NCBI GenBank assembly: GCA_963704815.1
Contig: CAVPHU010000011.1
Coordinates: forward strand, 74,479 to 138,478
Reading direction: 5' to 3'
DNA length: 64,000 nucleotides
DNA from: DATKWD01 sp963704815
GTDB lineage: Bacteria; Actinomycetota; Acidimicrobiia; Acidimicrobiales; Salinilacustritrichaceae
The position numbers and the translations under genes were made by a program. Position 1 is the first letter of the stretch. Each line of letters opens with the position of its first letter. Shown piece by piece: positions 63,146 through 64,000 of this stretch. The notes under the pieces are model-generated. The model made no database searches. It worked only from the letters and a program-made list of their open reading frames with translations, and had not been told where the DNA came from.

Positions 63146-64000
63146 TTTTATTTTTTTTGGAACGACAAATTCTTCCCTAACAAAAGCGTTTCGTTTGTTT
63201 CCATCAACAGAATCGGTAATTTGAACGCTCAATTTTCTCGGCAACCCGTCTCGTTTTTGATTCGTTGGGTTGTAACCGAAGACATAGTTTGAGCGCAATT
63301 GACGATAATTTTCGCCAAAGAGTTCTTCAATTCTTCTCGATCGTGTTTTCTGCTCAGAGCTTGAATTGTTGCGCCTGTTTCAAGGCTCAACAAATGACTT
63401 AATTTTTCTGCCTTCTTTTTATTCTTCTGAGACTGTTCGGCGTAAGGAACCAATAAAAAGCTGAGAATCGGTATTCGAAAAGTTCGATGGTTTGGTCAAA
63501 TTTATATGACTATTTCCTTCTTTAATATCGGAAATGAGCAGAAGAGCGTAGCGTTTGGTCTTATCTTCTTTTGCACGAGCCAGAAGTTTTTCGGCAGATA
63601 GATAAATTGCATCCAAAATCGCTGTATTACCACCTTCGATATACATTTGATTAAATGTTTCGATAAGCGAATTTCTATTGTTTGTCCAATCTTCGAAAAC
63701 TTCGATAGTGCTACTGTCAGAAAGTCACTGGAACGCTTCATCCGTTTCGCGCAGATTGGTCGCAACATACGAACCCGCCCAAATAATTTGCGGAGCGAAT
63801 CTTTCATCGAAGCAGTATTATCAACGACATTCTCCGAGATTTAAAGATCGGTTTTTTCTCCGCTAGATACATGATTTTTTGTTCCACACCGTCTTCGAAA
63901 ATCTTTAACGTTCCGCCTTGATGCCGCTGACAAACTTATTTTCCGCGTCCAGCAACCATCACATTTGCTTTAATTTCGATTTGTAAGTTTTTCTTTTGCG
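63146..64000 (-). pseudogene. Acidobacterial VWFA-related protein (TIGR03436), partial and frameshifted
   Basis: Pieces in several frames reconstruct a TIGR03436-type protein: KFVSGIKAE…LKIFEDGVEQKI, NTASMKDSLRKLF (metal site), STIEVFEDWTNNRNSLIETFNQMYIEGGNTAILDAIYLSAEKLLARAKEDKTKRYALLLISD and KKKAEKLSHLLSLETGATIQALSRKHD. The 5' end runs out of the window. Breaks lie at homopolymers, as in the neighbour. This family is almost confined to Acidobacteriota. Confidence 0.75.

Noticed and set aside
59670..64000. Horizontally acquired island
   Set aside because: Both genes at the boundary are cut without a mobile element, and every following gene is acidobacterial with error-like frameshifts; a chimeric assembly explains it better.

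Overview
Positions 1 to about 59,670 are GC-rich, densely coding DNA of an actinobacterium, most likely a member of Acidimicrobiia (Ilumatobacter-like). The grounds are gene content: an F420-dependent LLM oxidoreductase, a mycothiol-dependent-isomerase-family protein, a type II DAHP synthase, a 13E12-type HNH protein under an actinobacterial SOS box, FAAL-type acyl-AMP ligase and the rodA/rng/obg/nadD/rsfS gene order. From about 59,670 to 64,000 the sequence becomes AT-richer with different codon use and carries genes typical of Acidobacteriota: a bacillithiol deacetylase piece, an acidobacterial VWFA-related protein, a YtcJ-like amidohydrolase and a PPC-domain protein. The switch falls inside two genes at once (rodA and bshB1). 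I read it as a chimeric assembly join, not as gene transfer.

Layout: 1-5156 is a branched-chain-amino-acid-type ABC operon in which the two permeases are fused (LivH-LivM) and the two ATPases are fused behind an MFS transporter domain. 5250-10,504 holds an F420 oxidoreductase, a glutaminase remnant, a lipoprotein, an acyl-AMP ligase and a sulfotransferase. 10,517-16,253 is housekeeping: leuS, tRNA-Ala, rsfS, a LytR-C-domain protein and nadD. 16.3-20.7 kb has a sigma factor, DAHP synthase, a diguanylate cyclase and a frameshifted HD-GNAT gene. 20.9-23.4 kb is assimilatory sulfur reduction (sulfite reductase plus APS/PAPS reductase). 23.6-28.2 kb has a flavin reductase, a GAF/PAS protein and a CoxE/MoxR pair. 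28.4-29.8 kb is a LexA-controlled HNH gene, broken. 29.9-33.3 kb is a DUF6807 gene followed by a large toroid-glycosyltransferase fusion. 33.4-38.4 kb runs from a mycothiol-family protein into an AAA / binding protein / binding-protein-VWA operon. 38.4-43.5 kb has a 2OG dioxygenase, murJ, a PspA-like protein and gluQ.

43.9-59.7 kb is mostly a minus-strand run: proB, obg, TadG/TadE-like genes, a GT-C mannosyltransferase, rpmA, rplU, rng, two radical-SAM-linked genes and rodA. It is interrupted by dgt and by a TetR/SRPBCC/DUF2568 cassette. The rodA-to-leuS gene set on the minus strand looks like one old conserved cluster split by insertions. A family of roughly 95-120 bp GC-rich intergenic repeats occurs at four places, twice as tandem arrays between convergent genes.

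In the acidobacterial tail several genes are broken at homopolymer runs, as expected of poorly corrected sequence, and there is a striking 77-bp cloverleaf-shaped inverted repeat.
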